This document shows positions 24,053 to 33,702 of a stretch of DNA of 35,805 nucleotides, piece by piece. Position numbers and translations under genes: made by a program. The stretch is from an uncultured Pelagibacteraceae bacterium (GTDB lineage Bacteria; Pseudomonadota; Alphaproteobacteria; Pelagibacterales; Pelagibacteraceae): positions 1-35,805 of the forward strand of contig CACJNO010000006.1 of the NCBI GenBank assembly GCA_902594825.1. The letters are read 5' to 3'. Numbering within the stretch: position 1 is the first letter of the stretch; each line of letters opens with the position of its first letter. Below the pieces are notes generated by a model, which did not search any database, was not told where the DNA came from, and saw nothing but the letters and a program-made list of their open reading frames with translations.

Positions 24053-26485
24053 ATGAAAACTAAAACTAAAGTAGTAGTTGTGGGCGGAGGAGTAGTCGGT
24101 GTAAGTGCTCTTTATCATCTTGCAAAAAAAGGATGGTCAGATGTAGTTCTTGTCGAAAGAAAAGAATTAACTTCAGGCTCAACTTGGCATGCCGCTGGAT
24201 TATTACCTCTTTTTAATATGAGTTACTCTGTCGGACAACTTCACAAATACGCAGTTGATCTTTATAAAAAATTAGAAGAAGAAACTGGAAAAAATGTTGG
24301 TTTTAGTGTTGTATCAAATATTCGTTTAGCAAGTACCAAAGATAGAATGGATGAATATCATCAATATGCTGGTGTGGCAAAAACTATTGGTGTTGATGTA
24401 AAATTTTTAACACCTAAACAAGTTAAAGAAATTTGGCCATTGTGTCATACAGATGATTTAGTTGGAGCTATTCAACATCCGGAGGATGGATATATTCAAC
24501 CAGCAGACTTAACTCAAGCACTTGCCACAGGTGCAAGAAATAGAGGTGCAGAAATTTATAGAAACACGACTGTCTTGAATATGAGACAAACTAAAAATGG
24601 GTGGATTGTTGAGACAGATAAAGGTTCAATTGAATGTGAACATGTAATTTCTTGTTCAGGAAATTTTGCAAGACAAACTGGAGAAATGGTCGGTTTAGAT
24701 ATTCCAGTAATACCAGTCGAACATCAATACATTGTGACAGAACCACACCCTGAGATCCAAAAAAGAAAAAAAGAGGGCCTTCCAGAGATGGGAGTATTGA
24801 GAGATAGTGATAGTAGATGGTACATGAGAGAAGAGGCAGGCGGATTAATTTTAGGTCCATACGAAGATGGAGCACCCGCGTGTTATATTGAAGGTCCATC
24901 AAAAGAATCAGAATATGAGTTATTTCAAGAAGATCTAGATAGACTCGCCCCGCATATTGAGGGAGCAATACATAGAGTGCCAGCATTTGGTGAGGTAGGT
25001 GTTAAAAAAGTTTATAATGGAGCAATTTGTTATACTCCAGATGGCAATCCAATAGTTGGACCGGCCTGGGGTTTAAAAAATTTTTGGATTAATGAAGGAC
25101 ATAGTTTTGGGATCACAGCTGCTGGTGGAGCAGGATGGCAATTAGCTGAATGGATTATTGATGGCGAACCAACTATTGATATGCTTGGTGTAGAACCACG
25201 ACGTTATGGAAATTATGCAACAAAATCTTACTTAAAGGCTAAAAATGAAGAAGCATATAGCCATGTTTTTATTGTTCATTATCCTGATGAAGAAAGACCA
25301 GCAGCAAGACCTTTAAGAACTTCGCCTTGTTATGAAAGAATGAAAAATCTAGGTGCTGTTTTTGGACAAAAATTTGGATGGGAAAGACCAAATTTTTTTG
25401 CAACTGATGGAATGGAACAAAAAGATGACTGGTCATTTAGAAGATCGAAGTGGTTTGATGCAATAAAAAAAGAATGCGAAAATGTTAAAAAGAACGTTGG
25501 TCTTCTAGATATGACGGCATTTGCAAAATGTAGAATTAAAGGCCCTAAAGCTGAAGAGTTTTTAGATTTTTTAGTTGCGAATAAACTTCCTAAAAAAATT
25601 GGTAGAATTAATTTATGTCATGCACTTAACACTAAAGGTGGAGTACATTCAGAATTTACGATTATGAAAGAGGCAGAAAATAGTTATTATCTTGTTTCTG
25701 CGGGTGCAAACTTAAGATTAGATCATGATTGGATACAAAAGTGGATGCCCACAGATGGCTCAGTAATATTTGAAGACCTCACCAACAGTACTGGTGTATT
25801 GGTTGTTGCAGGCCCCAAAGCTAGAGAGTTAATGCAAAAAGTTTCAACTGATGATTTTTCAAATGAAAACTTTAAATGGCTAACAGCTAAAAATGTTAAT
25901 GTAGGATATGCTCCAGTTAATGCAATGAGAGTAAATTTTGTTGGTGAACTAGGCTGGGAATTACATCATCCTATTGAGTATCAAAATCATATTTTTGACA
26001 AATTAATGGAAGCTGGTAAAGATTTAAGCATCAAACCATTTGGTATAAGAGCAATGAATAGTTTAAGAGTTGAAAAATCTTATAAACTTGTTGGAACTGA
26101 ATTATCAATTGAATACTCACCATATGAGTCCGGTCTAGATAGATTTATTCATCCAAATAAAGGAAATTTTATTGGTCTTGAAGCACTAAATAAATGGAGA
26201 GAAAAAGGTTTTGAAAATAAATTAGTAACTTTAGAAGTTCACAATACAACTGACTCAGACGTATTAGGCAACAACCCAATTTATAAAGATGATAAAGTAG
26301 TTGGAAGAGCAACAGGTGGTGAATACGGATTTAGATTAGATAAATCAATTGCGTTAGCAATGGTTAAACCTGATTTAGCAAATGTTGGAGAAAAACTTAA
26401 AGTTGATATTCTTGGAAAAATGTATGAAGCTACGATACTTGAGGAAAGCCCATATGATGCAGAAAATAAATTGTTGAGAGCTTGA
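24053..26485 (+). CDS. Dimethylglycine dehydrogenase-like FAD/GcvT fusion
   Basis: This 810-aa protein joins an N-terminal DAO-type FAD domain (VVVGGGVVG near 8-16) to a C-terminal GcvT folate domain (from about 470, with [18 protein letters not shown]), the architecture of dimethylglycine and sarcosine dehydrogenases. [11 protein letters not shown] contains His46 at the position where mammalian enzymes attach FAD covalently. The expected reaction is dimethylglycine to sarcosine with methylene-THF formed and electrons passed to ETF. etfB, etfA and ETF-QO follow immediately, which supports this. Sarcosine or another methylamine as substrate is possible. Confidence 0.88.
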   Translation: MKTKTKVVVVGGGVVGVSALYHLAKKGWSDVVLVERKELTSGSTWHAAGLLPLFNMSYSVGQLHKYAVDLYKKLEEETGKNVGFSVVSNIRLASTKDRMDEYHQYAGVAKTIGVDVKFLTPKQVKEIWPLCHTDDLVGAIQHPEDGYIQPADLTQALATGARNRGAEIYRNTTVLNMRQTKNGWIVETDKGSIECEHVISCSGNFARQTGEMVGLDIPVIPVEHQYIVTEPHPEIQKRKKEGLPEMGVLRDSDSRWYMREEAGGLILGPYEDGAPACYIEGPSKESEYELFQEDLDRLAPHIEGAIHRVPAFGEVGVKKVYNGAICYTPDGNPIVGPAWGLKNFWINEGHSFGITAAGGAGWQLAEWIIDGEPTIDMLGVEPRRYGNYATKSYLKAKNEEAYSHVFIVHYPDEERPAARPLRTSPCYERMKNLGAVFGQKFGWERPNFFATDGMEQKDDWSFRRSKWFDAIKKECENVKKNVGLLDMTAFAKCRIKGPKAEEFLDFLVANKLPKKIGRINLCHALNTKGGVHSEFTIMKEAENSYYLVSAGANLRLDHDWIQKWMPTDGSVIFEDLTNSTGVLVVAGPKARELMQKVSTDDFSNENFKWLTAKNVNVGYAPVNAMRVNFVGELGWELHHPIEYQNHIFDKLMEAGKDLSIKPFGIRAMNSLRVEKSYKLVGTELSIEYSPYESGLDRFIHPNKGNFIGLEALNKWREKGFENKLVTLEVHNTTDSDVLGNNPIYKDDKVVGRATGGEYGFRLDKSIALAMVKPDLANVGEKLKVDILGKMYEATILEESPYDAENKLLRA

Positions 26486-27234
26486 TGAAAATTTTAGTCG
26501 CAGTAAAAAGAGTAATTGATTACAATGTTCAAGTTAGGGTTAAAGAAGATAATACCGGTGTTGTTACAGATAATGTAAAAATGTCCACTAATCCTCCAGA
26601 TGATAACGCAATAGAGGAAGCGGTAAAAATTAAAGAAGCAGGTAAAGCAAATGAAGTTGTTGCAGTTAGTATTGGAGAAGACAAAGCTCAGGAAACTGTC
26701 CGTAAAGCTTTAGCAGTAGGAGCTGATAGAGGAATCTTAGTTAAGGTTGATGGCACAATAGAACCATTAGCAGTTTCAAAAATATTACAAAAAATTGTTG
26801 AAAAAGAAAAACCAGATTTAGTTTTCATGGGTAAACAAGCTATTGATGACGATTGTAATCAAACAGGTCAAATGTTAAGTGCTTTATTGAATTGGCCTCA
26901 AGCAACTTTTGCGTCAAAAATTGAAATAAAAGATAAAAAATTGGAAGTTACAAGAGAGATTGATGAAGGGCTTGAGACAATTGAAATAAATATACCAGCA
27001 ATTGTCACATGTGATTTAAGATTAAATGAGCCAAGATATGCCTCGTTACCAAATATTATGAAAGCTAAGAAAAAACCTATTGAACAAATAAATGCGTCAG
27101 ATTTAGGAGTGGATACTTCACCAAGAATCGAGCAAATTAAAGTTGAAGAACCACCTAAAAGAAAAGCTGGAATTAAAGTTTCTAGTGTATCTGAATTGGT
27201 TCAAAAATTAAAAAATGAAGCGAAAGTAATATAA
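26485..27234 (+). CDS. etfB: Electron transfer flavoprotein, beta subunit
   Basis: This 249-aa ETF beta subunit starts [19 protein letters not shown], the family's N-terminus, and has the AMP-binding DDCNQTGQM segment and [16 protein letters not shown]. With EtfA it forms the soluble FAD/AMP heterodimer that carries electrons from flavin dehydrogenases to ETF-QO. Its ATG shares the A of the TGA stop of the dehydrogenase-like gene, so translation is likely coupled. The ATG at 26485 is used, not the TTG one codon earlier. Confidence 0.97.
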   Translation: MKILVAVKRVIDYNVQVRVKEDNTGVVTDNVKMSTNPPDDNAIEEAVKIKEAGKANEVVAVSIGEDKAQETVRKALAVGADRGILVKVDGTIEPLAVSKILQKIVEKEKPDLVFMGKQAIDDDCNQTGQMLSALLNWPQATFASKIEIKDKKLEVTREIDEGLETIEINIPAIVTCDLRLNEPRYASLPNIMKAKKKPIEQINASDLGVDTSPRIEQIKVEEPPKRKAGIKVSSVSELVQKLKNEAKVI

Positions 27235-28188
27235 ATGTCAGTTTTATTGATAGCAGAACATAATAATAAAGAGTTAAGACCTTTTACACTTAATGCTGTG
27301 ACTGCTGCTTCGCAGATTGATTCAGATGTTCATGCAATAGTTATTGGTCAAAACTGTGACAGTGCTGCAAAAGCCCTATCTGAATTACCTTTAGTCAAAA
27401 AAGTTATTCACGTAGAGGCAGCTTATTATGAAAATTTTGTTGCTGAAAATTTTGCACCTGTGATTATTAAATTAGCGAATAATTATTCTCATATTGTTTG
27501 CTCAGCAAATACATTTGGAAAAAATTTAATGCCTAGAATTGCAGCTGCATTAGACACATCACAAATAAGTGACATCATTAAGGTGATTTCTTCAGATACT
27601 TTTTTAAGACCAATTTATGCTGGAAATGCTTTTGCAACCGTTAAAAGCAAGGATGTAAAAAAGTGTATTACAATTAGACCCACTTCATTTGATCCATGTG
27701 AAAGTTCAGGTGGGTCGGCTCTGATTGAGAAAGCTGAGCCAGGGCAAGAATTTGGACATACAAAATTTATTAAAAGAGAAGAAATTAAATCTGATAGACC
27801 AGAACTTGGTACAGCAAGAGTAGTAATTTCTGGAGGAAGAGGAATGCAAAGCGGAGATAATTTTAAATTGATTACATCAATTGCTGATAAATTGAATGCA
27901 GCAATTGGAGCCTCTAGAGCTGCAGTTGATGCCGGATATATCAGTAACGACCATCAAGTAGGTCAGACTGGTAAAGTAGTAGTTCCAGATTTATATATTG
28001 CAGTTGGTATATCAGGAGCTATTCAACATTTGGCTGGAATGAAAGAAAGTAAAATTATTGTTGCAATAAATAAGGATGGAGAGGCACCTATATTTAGTGT
28101 AGCTGACTATGGTTTAGAAGCTGATCTTTTTGAAGCTCTTCCACAATTCTTAGAGGAATTGAATAAATTAAACACTATACAAAAATAA
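27235..28188 (+). CDS. etfA: Electron transfer flavoprotein, alpha subunit
   Basis: This 317-aa ETF alpha subunit carries the C-terminal FAD-binding pattern ISGGRGM, ADKLNAAIGASRAAVDAGY and QVGQTGKVV..LYIAVGISGAIQHLAGM. It follows etfB with no gap. It would hold the FAD that accepts electrons from the dimethylglycine dehydrogenase-like enzyme and possibly from acyl-CoA dehydrogenases encoded elsewhere. Confidence 0.97.
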   Translation: MSVLLIAEHNNKELRPFTLNAVTAASQIDSDVHAIVIGQNCDSAAKALSELPLVKKVIHVEAAYYENFVAENFAPVIIKLANNYSHIVCSANTFGKNLMPRIAAALDTSQISDIIKVISSDTFLRPIYAGNAFATVKSKDVKKCITIRPTSFDPCESSGGSALIEKAEPGQEFGHTKFIKREEIKSDRPELGTARVVISGGRGMQSGDNFKLITSIADKLNAAIGASRAAVDAGYISNDHQVGQTGKVVVPDLYIAVGISGAIQHLAGMKESKIIVAINKDGEAPIFSVADYGLEADLFEALPQFLEELNKLNTIQK

Positions 28189-28211
28189 TAAAATCTGTAA
28201 GAAATTGAATT

Positions 28212-29831
28212 ATGTCCAGAGAGACAATGGAATATGATGTTGTTATAATTGGTGGAGGTCCATCGGGGCTTTCAACTGCAATAAAATTGAAACAACTCAA
28301 TCCCGAATTAAATGTTTGTCTTTTAGAAAAAGCCTCTGAAATAGGTGCGCACATTTTAAGTGGAAATGTATTTGAAACCAGAGCATTAGATGAATTATTA
28401 CCTAATTGGAAAAATTTAAATTCACCAATCAAAACAAAAGTAACCAAAGAAAAATTTTTATTTTTAGGGAAAACTAAATCTTTGAGTTGGCCTACATGGT
28501 TACTACCGTCTGTTCAACAAAATCATAAAAATTATATCATAAGTTTAGCTAATTTATGCAGATGGCTCGCAGAACAAGCAGAGGCTCTAGGAGTTGAAAT
28601 TTTTCCAGGTTTCCCAGCAAGTGAAATATTATATGACGATACCGGTGCAGTAAAAGGTGTGGTAACCCAAGACATGGGTATTGATAAAGAAGGAAATAAA
28701 AAAGATAGTTTCGAACCTGGAATGGAACTTTTAGGAAAGGTAACAGTATTTGCAGAGGGTTGCAGAGGTCATTTAGGAAAACAATTAATTAAAAAATTTG
28801 AATTAGATAAAGGTAAAGATCCTCAACAATATGGAATAGGTTTTAAAGAAATATGGGAAATAAAAGAGGAAAATCATCATGAAGGTTTGGTAATGCATAC
28901 TGCCGGATGGCCATTAACAAATGATACTTATGGTGGAAGTTTTATGTACCACGCAGAAAATAAACAAATCTTTCTTGGTTATGTAATTGGTCTAGATTAT
29001 AAAAATCCTCATCTATCTCCATTCGATGAATTTCAAAGATTTAAAACTCATCCGACAATCAAAAAAATTATCGAAGGTGGAAAAAGAATTTCTTATGGCG
29101 CAAGAGCGTTGATTGAAGGAGGTTTCCAAAGTTTACCTAAAATGTTTATGCCGGGAGCATTAATTATTGGTTGTGACGCAGGCACATTGAATATGCCTAA
29201 AATTAAAGGATCACATACAGCGATGAAGAGTGGAATAATTGCTGCAGAGACGATTAATGAACATATAAAAGATAATAAAGATTTATCTGTTTTTGAGGAA
29301 AAATTAAAAAAAAGCTGGTTATATAAAGAACTTTATGAAGCGAGAAATGTTAAACCAAGTTTTAGTTGGGGATTAATTTTAGGGATCATATTTACAGGAA
29401 TAGACCAGATATTATTTAGAGGAAAATTACCTTTTACTTTAAAACATGCTCATGCTGATCATGAGACATTAAAATTAGCGAGTGAAATGCCAAAAATAGA
29501 CTATCCAAAGCCTGATAATGTTATAACTTTTGATAAAACAAGTTCTGTATATTTAACAGGAACAAACCATGTTGATAATCAACCAGTGCATTTAAAATTA
29601 AAAGACCCTTCTTTACCAATAAATTATACTTTAGAAAAATTTGATGAACCTGCTCAAAGATATTGTCCCGCTGGTGTTTATGAAGTTCAAAAAGAAAATG
29701 GTACTAATAAGTTTGTTATAAATTCTCAAAATTGTATCCATTGCAAAACTTGTGACATCAAAGAACCTTCCCAAAATATTACTTGGGTTACACCAGAAGG
29801 TGGTGGTGGTCCAAAATATGGGAATATGTAG
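28212..29831 (+). CDS. etfQO: Electron transfer flavoprotein-ubiquinone oxidoreductase
   Basis: This 539-aa ETF-QO has an N-terminal FAD motif VVIIGGGPSGLSTAIKL, the ARALIEGGFQSLPK block, GCDAGTLNMPKIKGSHTAMKSG, and a C-terminal 4Fe-4S ferredoxin-like domain with cysteines in RYCPAG, NCIHCKTC and the closing TPEGGGGPKY. It is a monotopic inner-membrane enzyme that passes electrons from ETF to ubiquinone. It completes the path from the dehydrogenase-like enzyme to the respiratory chain. Its stop abuts the stop of the convergent DUF2237 gene. Confidence 0.97.
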   Translation: MSRETMEYDVVIIGGGPSGLSTAIKLKQLNPELNVCLLEKASEIGAHILSGNVFETRALDELLPNWKNLNSPIKTKVTKEKFLFLGKTKSLSWPTWLLPSVQQNHKNYIISLANLCRWLAEQAEALGVEIFPGFPASEILYDDTGAVKGVVTQDMGIDKEGNKKDSFEPGMELLGKVTVFAEGCRGHLGKQLIKKFELDKGKDPQQYGIGFKEIWEIKEENHHEGLVMHTAGWPLTNDTYGGSFMYHAENKQIFLGYVIGLDYKNPHLSPFDEFQRFKTHPTIKKIIEGGKRISYGARALIEGGFQSLPKMFMPGALIIGCDAGTLNMPKIKGSHTAMKSGIIAAETINEHIKDNKDLSVFEEKLKKSWLYKELYEARNVKPSFSWGLILGIIFTGIDQILFRGKLPFTLKHAHADHETLKLASEMPKIDYPKPDNVITFDKTSSVYLTGTNHVDNQPVHLKLKDPSLPINYTLEKFDEPAQRYCPAGVYEVQKENGTNKFVINSQNCIHCKTCDIKEPSQNITWVTPEGGGGPKYGNM

Positions 29832-30212
29832 TTAAGATAGGTCTATAGCAAATTTTTTTAAAGTTTCGATAGGTAAAATTTTTAAAGTGTTTTCATGCGT
29901 GCTCTTTAAATATATTGGACAACCTTTTCCTGCTTCTACAGCTCTTGCATACCAACTCGCACATACACACCATCCATCACCATCTTTCAGTCCTGGAAAA
30001 CCAAATTCTGGATGGGGAGTAATCAAATCATTGCCAGCTTGTTTGCACCATTCTAAAAATTCTGTATTTACTTTTGCACATACAGTATGAACTCCATGAT
30101 CATTTTTGTCAGTATTGCAACATCCATCTCTATACCATCCAGTTAATGGATCTAATGAGCATTCTTCTAGAGTTTCACCTAATACATTTTTTTGATTTTT
30201 TTTTTTAGTCAT
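29832..30212 (-). CDS. DUF2237 family protein
   Basis: This 126-aa protein matches the DUF2237 pattern: NVLGETLEECSLDPLTGWYRDG near the N-terminus, then CVCASWYARAVEAGKGCPIYL. In between lie DHGVHTVCAKVNTEFLEWCK and GNDLITPHPEFGFPGLK. The many conserved cysteines, aromatics and glycines suggest a small metal- or cofactor-binding fold, but no function is established. It is the last gene of the hisI-2OG-2OG-DUF2237 run, nine bases after the previous stop. Confidence 0.9.
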   Translation of the reverse strand: MTKKKNQKNVLGETLEECSLDPLTGWYRDGCCNTDKNDHGVHTVCAKVNTEFLEWCKQAGNDLITPHPEFGFPGLKDGDGWCVCASWYARAVEAGKGCPIYLKSTHENTLKILPIETLKKFAIDLS

Positions 30213-30221
30213 GTTTAGTTA

Positions 30222-30866
30222 TTATTTTTGATCAAAAACATTGAATATTTCATCATTTATCATTGCATTAAAAGAAACCGATCTTCTCTCCTCATCAGTA
30301 CCTGAAAAAGGATATACTGTATGCATCAAGTAATTTGGAAAAAAATAAAAATCTCCTACTTTTGGTGTGACTGTATAAGTTGACTCTTGCATAAACATTT
30401 TAGATCCATGCACGAGTGCAAGTTTACCATTTTGATTATTGACTTTGGTTTTTTGGTGATATTCACCAAAATTTTTTGGAAGTTTTAAATATCCTACTCC
30501 AGACAAATGACCACCATGCGTGTGAATTGGGTTATATTCATTTTGAAACTGTCTAACTATCCAAGTTGCAGTAAGTTTAAATTTTGTAATTTCTTGATTT
30601 AAAGTTTGTTTAATCCATGTTTTTGTACAAGCACTTAAAAAATTTCCCCATTTACTTTTTTTAACAAATTCTTCTTCCAAAGCAAATTCCTGTTGAACAT
30701 TACCAGCAAGGTTTTTACCATGATCTAATATTTTACTTTTTTTTTCATTATTAATTATTTGATCAACATAATTGTTCAAATTATTAATTATTTCTTCTGG
30801 CATTGTAACTTTACAAATTACTGGGCCAAAAGGTCTTATAAATTTAAAATTAATTTCTGAACTCAT
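30222..30866 (-). CDS. Putative 2OG-Fe(II) oxygenase, paralog 1
   Basis: This 214-aa protein belongs to the 2OG-FeII_Oxy_5-type group. It has IHTHGGHLSGVGYLKLP near residue 117, and VGDFYFFPNYLMHTVYPF followed by EERRSVSFN, which supply the C-terminal iron histidine and the arginine that binds 2-oxoglutarate. The N-terminal region (MPEEIINNLNNY..DHGKNLAGNVQQE) is shared with its neighbour. The substrate is unknown; relatives are frequent in marine bacteria and their phages. It is 21 bases downstream of paralog 2 and clearly arose by tandem duplication with substantial divergence. Confidence 0.82.
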   Translation of the reverse strand: MSSEINFKFIRPFGPVICKVTMPEEIINNLNNYVDQIINNEKKSKILDHGKNLAGNVQQEFALEEEFVKKSKWGNFLSACTKTWIKQTLNQEITKFKLTATWIVRQFQNEYNPIHTHGGHLSGVGYLKLPKNFGEYHQKTKVNNQNGKLALVHGSKMFMQESTYTVTPKVGDFYFFPNYLMHTVYPFSGTDEERRSVSFNAMINDEIFNVFDQK

Positions 30867-30887
30867 TTAAATTTTAGTTGGGTTTAA

Positions 30888-31538
30888 TTACCCCTTGTCT
30901 TTTCCATAAACATTATAAATATTTTCATCTATATCAGCATTGAAGGATATAGATCTTCTTTCTTCTTCGGTTCCTTTAAATGGAAAAACTGCGTGCATTA
31001 AATAATTTGGAAAAAAATAAAAAACTCCAACCTCTGGTTTAATGCTATACACTGATTGACTACTAAACATTCTTGCACCATGCATCAATTCAAGAATGCC
31101 TCCTTTATACGCTTTATTATCTTTTTTTTGTTTATGAGTGCCTAGATCCTTTGGAACTTTTAAAAATCCAGCACCAGATATATGTCCAGAATGCCAGTGA
31201 GTTGGATTGTATTCATTTTCAAATTGTCTAACTACCCAAGTATCTCGCATTCTAAATTTTGTTATCTTACTTTTCATCTCTATTTCAGTCCATTTAGACA
31301 CACATGAGGTTAAAAATTTAGCCCATCCGCTTGATTCCATAATTTCTTTTTCTAATTTAAATTCTTGTGTCACGTCACCTACAAGATTTTTACCATGATC
31401 TAACTGTAAAGATTTTTTTTCATCTGCTATAATATTGTCTATGTAATTATTTAAATTTTCAACTACACTCATTGGCATTCTTGCTTTGACTATAGATGGT
31501 CCAAAAGGTTTTATGATATGTATTTGTCCTTCTTCCAT
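30888..31538 (-). CDS. Putative 2OG-Fe(II) oxygenase, paralog 2
   Basis: This is the tandem paralog of the gene beyond it, 216 aa from the ATG at 31538. It shares KPFGPSIVKARMP, the DHGKNLVGDVTQE block, PTHWHSGHISGAGFLKVP, and VGVFYFFPNYLMHAVFPF with EERRSISFN. A longer reading from 31589 would overlap hisI and add 17 residues absent from paralog 1, so the inner ATG is preferred. It starts one base after the hisI stop. The reaction is presumably 2-oxoglutarate-dependent hydroxylation; the substrate is unknown. Confidence 0.82.
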   Translation of the reverse strand: MEEGQIHIIKPFGPSIVKARMPMSVVENLNNYIDNIIADEKKSLQLDHGKNLVGDVTQEFKLEKEIMESSGWAKFLTSCVSKWTEIEMKSKITKFRMRDTWVVRQFENEYNPTHWHSGHISGAGFLKVPKDLGTHKQKKDNKAYKGGILELMHGARMFSSQSVYSIKPEVGVFYFFPNYLMHAVFPFKGTEEERRSISFNADIDENIYNVYGKDKG

Positions 31539-31539
31539 A

Positions 31540-32007
31540 TTATATTTTTGTAGGGTTTGATTGTCCTTTATAAACTTTTTTGGGATCAAATTTTTTTTCT
31601 TTTTCCAAAAATTTCATTTCAATTTTTCTACCATTTTCTATTACTCCCATAGGTATTGATCTATAAAAACAAGAACGATAACCAACATGGCAACTAGCAC
31701 CATTACCAATATCTACTGTTAGCCATATTGAGTCTTGATCATCATCGATTCTTATTTCTTTAACTTTCTGAATAAAACCACTAGTTTTACCCTTATGCCA
31801 AATAGAGTTTCTAGATCTACTAAAATAATGAGCTTCTTTAGTTTCAATTGTTTTTTTTAATGCTTCAACATTCATATATCCGTGCATAAGAATATCTTTT
31901 GTTGTAGCACACATTGTAATAACTGGTATTAGGCCATCATTATCAAATTTTGGTGAAAGTAGATTTCCCTCTTCAATTTCAACTACATTTTCTCTTTTTT
32001 TGAACAT
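31540..32007 (-). CDS. hisI: Phosphoribosyl-AMP cyclohydrolase
   Basis: This 155-aa PRA-CH performs the third step of histidine synthesis. Signature parts are LMHGYMNVEALKKTIETKEA, YFSRSRNSIWHKGKTSG, the metal-binding acidic cluster IRIDDDQD, and the zinc cysteines in GASCHVGYRSCFYRSI. It is stand-alone, not fused to HisE. It is divergent from folE and heads the run with the 2OG-Fe(II) oxygenase genes, an unusual setting for a histidine gene. Confidence 0.95.
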   Translation of the reverse strand: MFKKRENVVEIEEGNLLSPKFDNDGLIPVITMCATTKDILMHGYMNVEALKKTIETKEAHYFSRSRNSIWHKGKTSGFIQKVKEIRIDDDQDSIWLTVDIGNGASCHVGYRSCFYRSIPMGVIENGRKIEMKFLEKEKKFDPKKVYKGQSNPTKI

Positions 32008-32083
32008 ATTCGGTAATTATGTAGCACATATATAGATATATTAAATATTTTAAAAATAAGCATTTATAGGTATAAAACACCCA

Positions 32084-32698
32084 ATGAAACTTGTTAAAAA
32101 CACGGAAGATAATAAACAGTTTAAAAAAGTATCTGATCAAGAGGCTGAAGAGGCTTTTAGAACAATCCTTTCTTGGATGGGTGAAAATCCTAATAGAGAA
32201 GGTCTACTGGAAACACCTAAAAGAGTTGTTAAAGCATTCAAAGAATATTTTAAAGGTTATAAAGAAGACCCAAGCCAGGTTTTAGATAAAACTTTTGGCG
32301 ATGTTGAGGGATATGATGACATGGTTATTCAAAAAAACATTTCAGTTCAAAGCCATTGTGAACATCATATGGCACCAATAATTGGGAAGGCACATGTTGC
32401 TTATATTCCAAAAGATAGAGTAGTAGGATTAAGTAAATTAGCAAGAGTTGTAGAGGTATTTTCTAAAAGACTTCAAACTCAAGAAAGATTAACTATGCAA
32501 ATTGCAAATACACTTATGGAGTCATTAGATGCGAAAGGTGTAGCTGTAACAATTGACTCCACGCATCAATGTATGACTATGAGAGGAATTAAAAAGGAAC
32601 AAGCTACTACTGTTACTAATTATTATTTAGGTCAATTTAAAGATGATCTTAGTTATCAAAATAGATATTTGAGATTTATAAGTATAGCAAAAGAATAA
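32084..32698 (+). CDS. folE: GTP cyclohydrolase I
   Basis: This 204-aa FolE makes dihydroneopterin triphosphate from GTP, the entry to folate synthesis. It has the zinc and catalytic residues in SHCEHHMAP and HQCMTMRG, together with VVGLSKLARVVEVFSKRLQTQERLT. The N-terminal extension is charged. Folate supply fits the THF-dependent enzymes in the rest of the window. It is followed after two bases by the acuI-like gene. Confidence 0.97.
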   Translation: MKLVKNTEDNKQFKKVSDQEAEEAFRTILSWMGENPNREGLLETPKRVVKAFKEYFKGYKEDPSQVLDKTFGDVEGYDDMVIQKNISVQSHCEHHMAPIIGKAHVAYIPKDRVVGLSKLARVVEVFSKRLQTQERLTMQIANTLMESLDAKGVAVTIDSTHQCMTMRGIKKEQATTVTNYYLGQFKDDLSYQNRYLRFISIAKE

Positions 32699-32700
32699 AA

Positions 32701-33702
32701 GTGTCTGATAAATTTAAAGCCTTAATTTTAGACCAAAAAGGTGAAGAATTTACAAGAGAAGTAAAATCCATAGATAAAAGTTTTTTAAAACACGGTGATG
32801 TAACTGTTAAAGTAGATTATTCAGATTTAAACTTTAAAGATGGAATGATTTTAAAAAATGGTGGAAGATTAGTAAAAGAATTCCCACATATACCAGGAAT
32901 AGATTTTTCTGGATCAGTTTTAGAAAGCGAAAACCCAAAATTTAAATCTGGCGATGAAGTAATACTAACAGGATTTAGAGTTGGTGAAATATTTTATGGA
33001 GGATATTCTCAAATTGCTAAAGTGAATGGCGACTTCTTAGTAAAGAAGCCAGAAAACTTAACGTCTAAACAAGCAATGATACTTGGTACTGCAGGCTTTA
33101 CATCTTTAATGGCTGCTTTTGCAATCAAAGCAAGAGAAGAAATTCTTTTAGGTGAAAAAGTAAAAACAGTTTTAGTTACTGGTGCAACTGGAGGTGTAGG
33201 GAGTGTTGCGGTTATAGCATTAAACAAAATGGGCTACGATGTAACAGCAGTTACAGGAAAAGACTCTAAAACAGACTATTTAAAATCTATAGGTGCTAAA
33301 AATGTTTTAAATAGGAGTGAATTTGATAAGGATCCAAGATTAATAGATAAAGGTCTTTGGGATGGTGTTGTAGACACTGTAGGTGGAAAAATATTAGCTA
33401 ATGCAATAGTACAAACAAATCCAAATGGGATTATATCTGTATGTGGTAATGCTAATACAAATGAATTGAATACCAATGTAATTCCTTTTATGCTTCGAGG
33501 AATTAAACTTTGGGGGATGGACTCCGCAAATTGTAGTATCAAACGAAGAGAATTTATTTGGAGTGAAGCTGCAAATCTTATAGATTTTAATTTGTTAGAA
33601 AAATCTGTTCAAACAGTAAGCTTAGAGGAATTAATTGAAACCTATCCTAAAATTTTAAGAGGTGAAATTTCGGGAAGAGTTTTAGTTGATTTAAATAAAT
33701 AA
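32701..33702 (+). CDS. acuI: AcuI/YhdH-type NADPH-dependent acryloyl-CoA reductase
   Basis: This 333-aa zinc-free medium-chain reductase is of the YhdH/AcuI type. YSDLNFKDGMIL lies near residue 40, HIPGIDFSGSV near 64, the NADPH-binding VLVTGATGGVGSVAVIAL near 155, and GKDSKTDYLKSIGAKNVL after it. Characterised AcuI proteins reduce acryloyl-CoA to propionyl-CoA and protect cells that cleave or demethylate DMSP. It starts at a GTG and shares one base with the LysR-type gene. Acryloyl-CoA specificity is inferred from family resemblance. Confidence 0.82.
   Translation: MSDKFKALILDQKGEEFTREVKSIDKSFLKHGDVTVKVDYSDLNFKDGMILKNGGRLVKEFPHIPGIDFSGSVLESENPKFKSGDEVILTGFRVGEIFYGGYSQIAKVNGDFLVKKPENLTSKQAMILGTAGFTSLMAAFAIKAREEILLGEKVKTVLVTGATGGVGSVAVIALNKMGYDVTAVTGKDSKTDYLKSIGAKNVLNRSEFDKDPRLIDKGLWDGVVDTVGGKILANAIVQTNPNGIISVCGNANTNELNTNVIPFMLRGIKLWGMDSANCSIKRREFIWSEAANLIDFNLLEKSVQTVSLEELIETYPKILRGEISGRVLVDLNK

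Noticed and set aside
24591-24986. 131-aa open frame on the minus strand
   Set aside because: It lies wholly inside the well-supported dimethylglycine dehydrogenase-like gene and has a low-complexity Leu/Ile-rich product with no family features.
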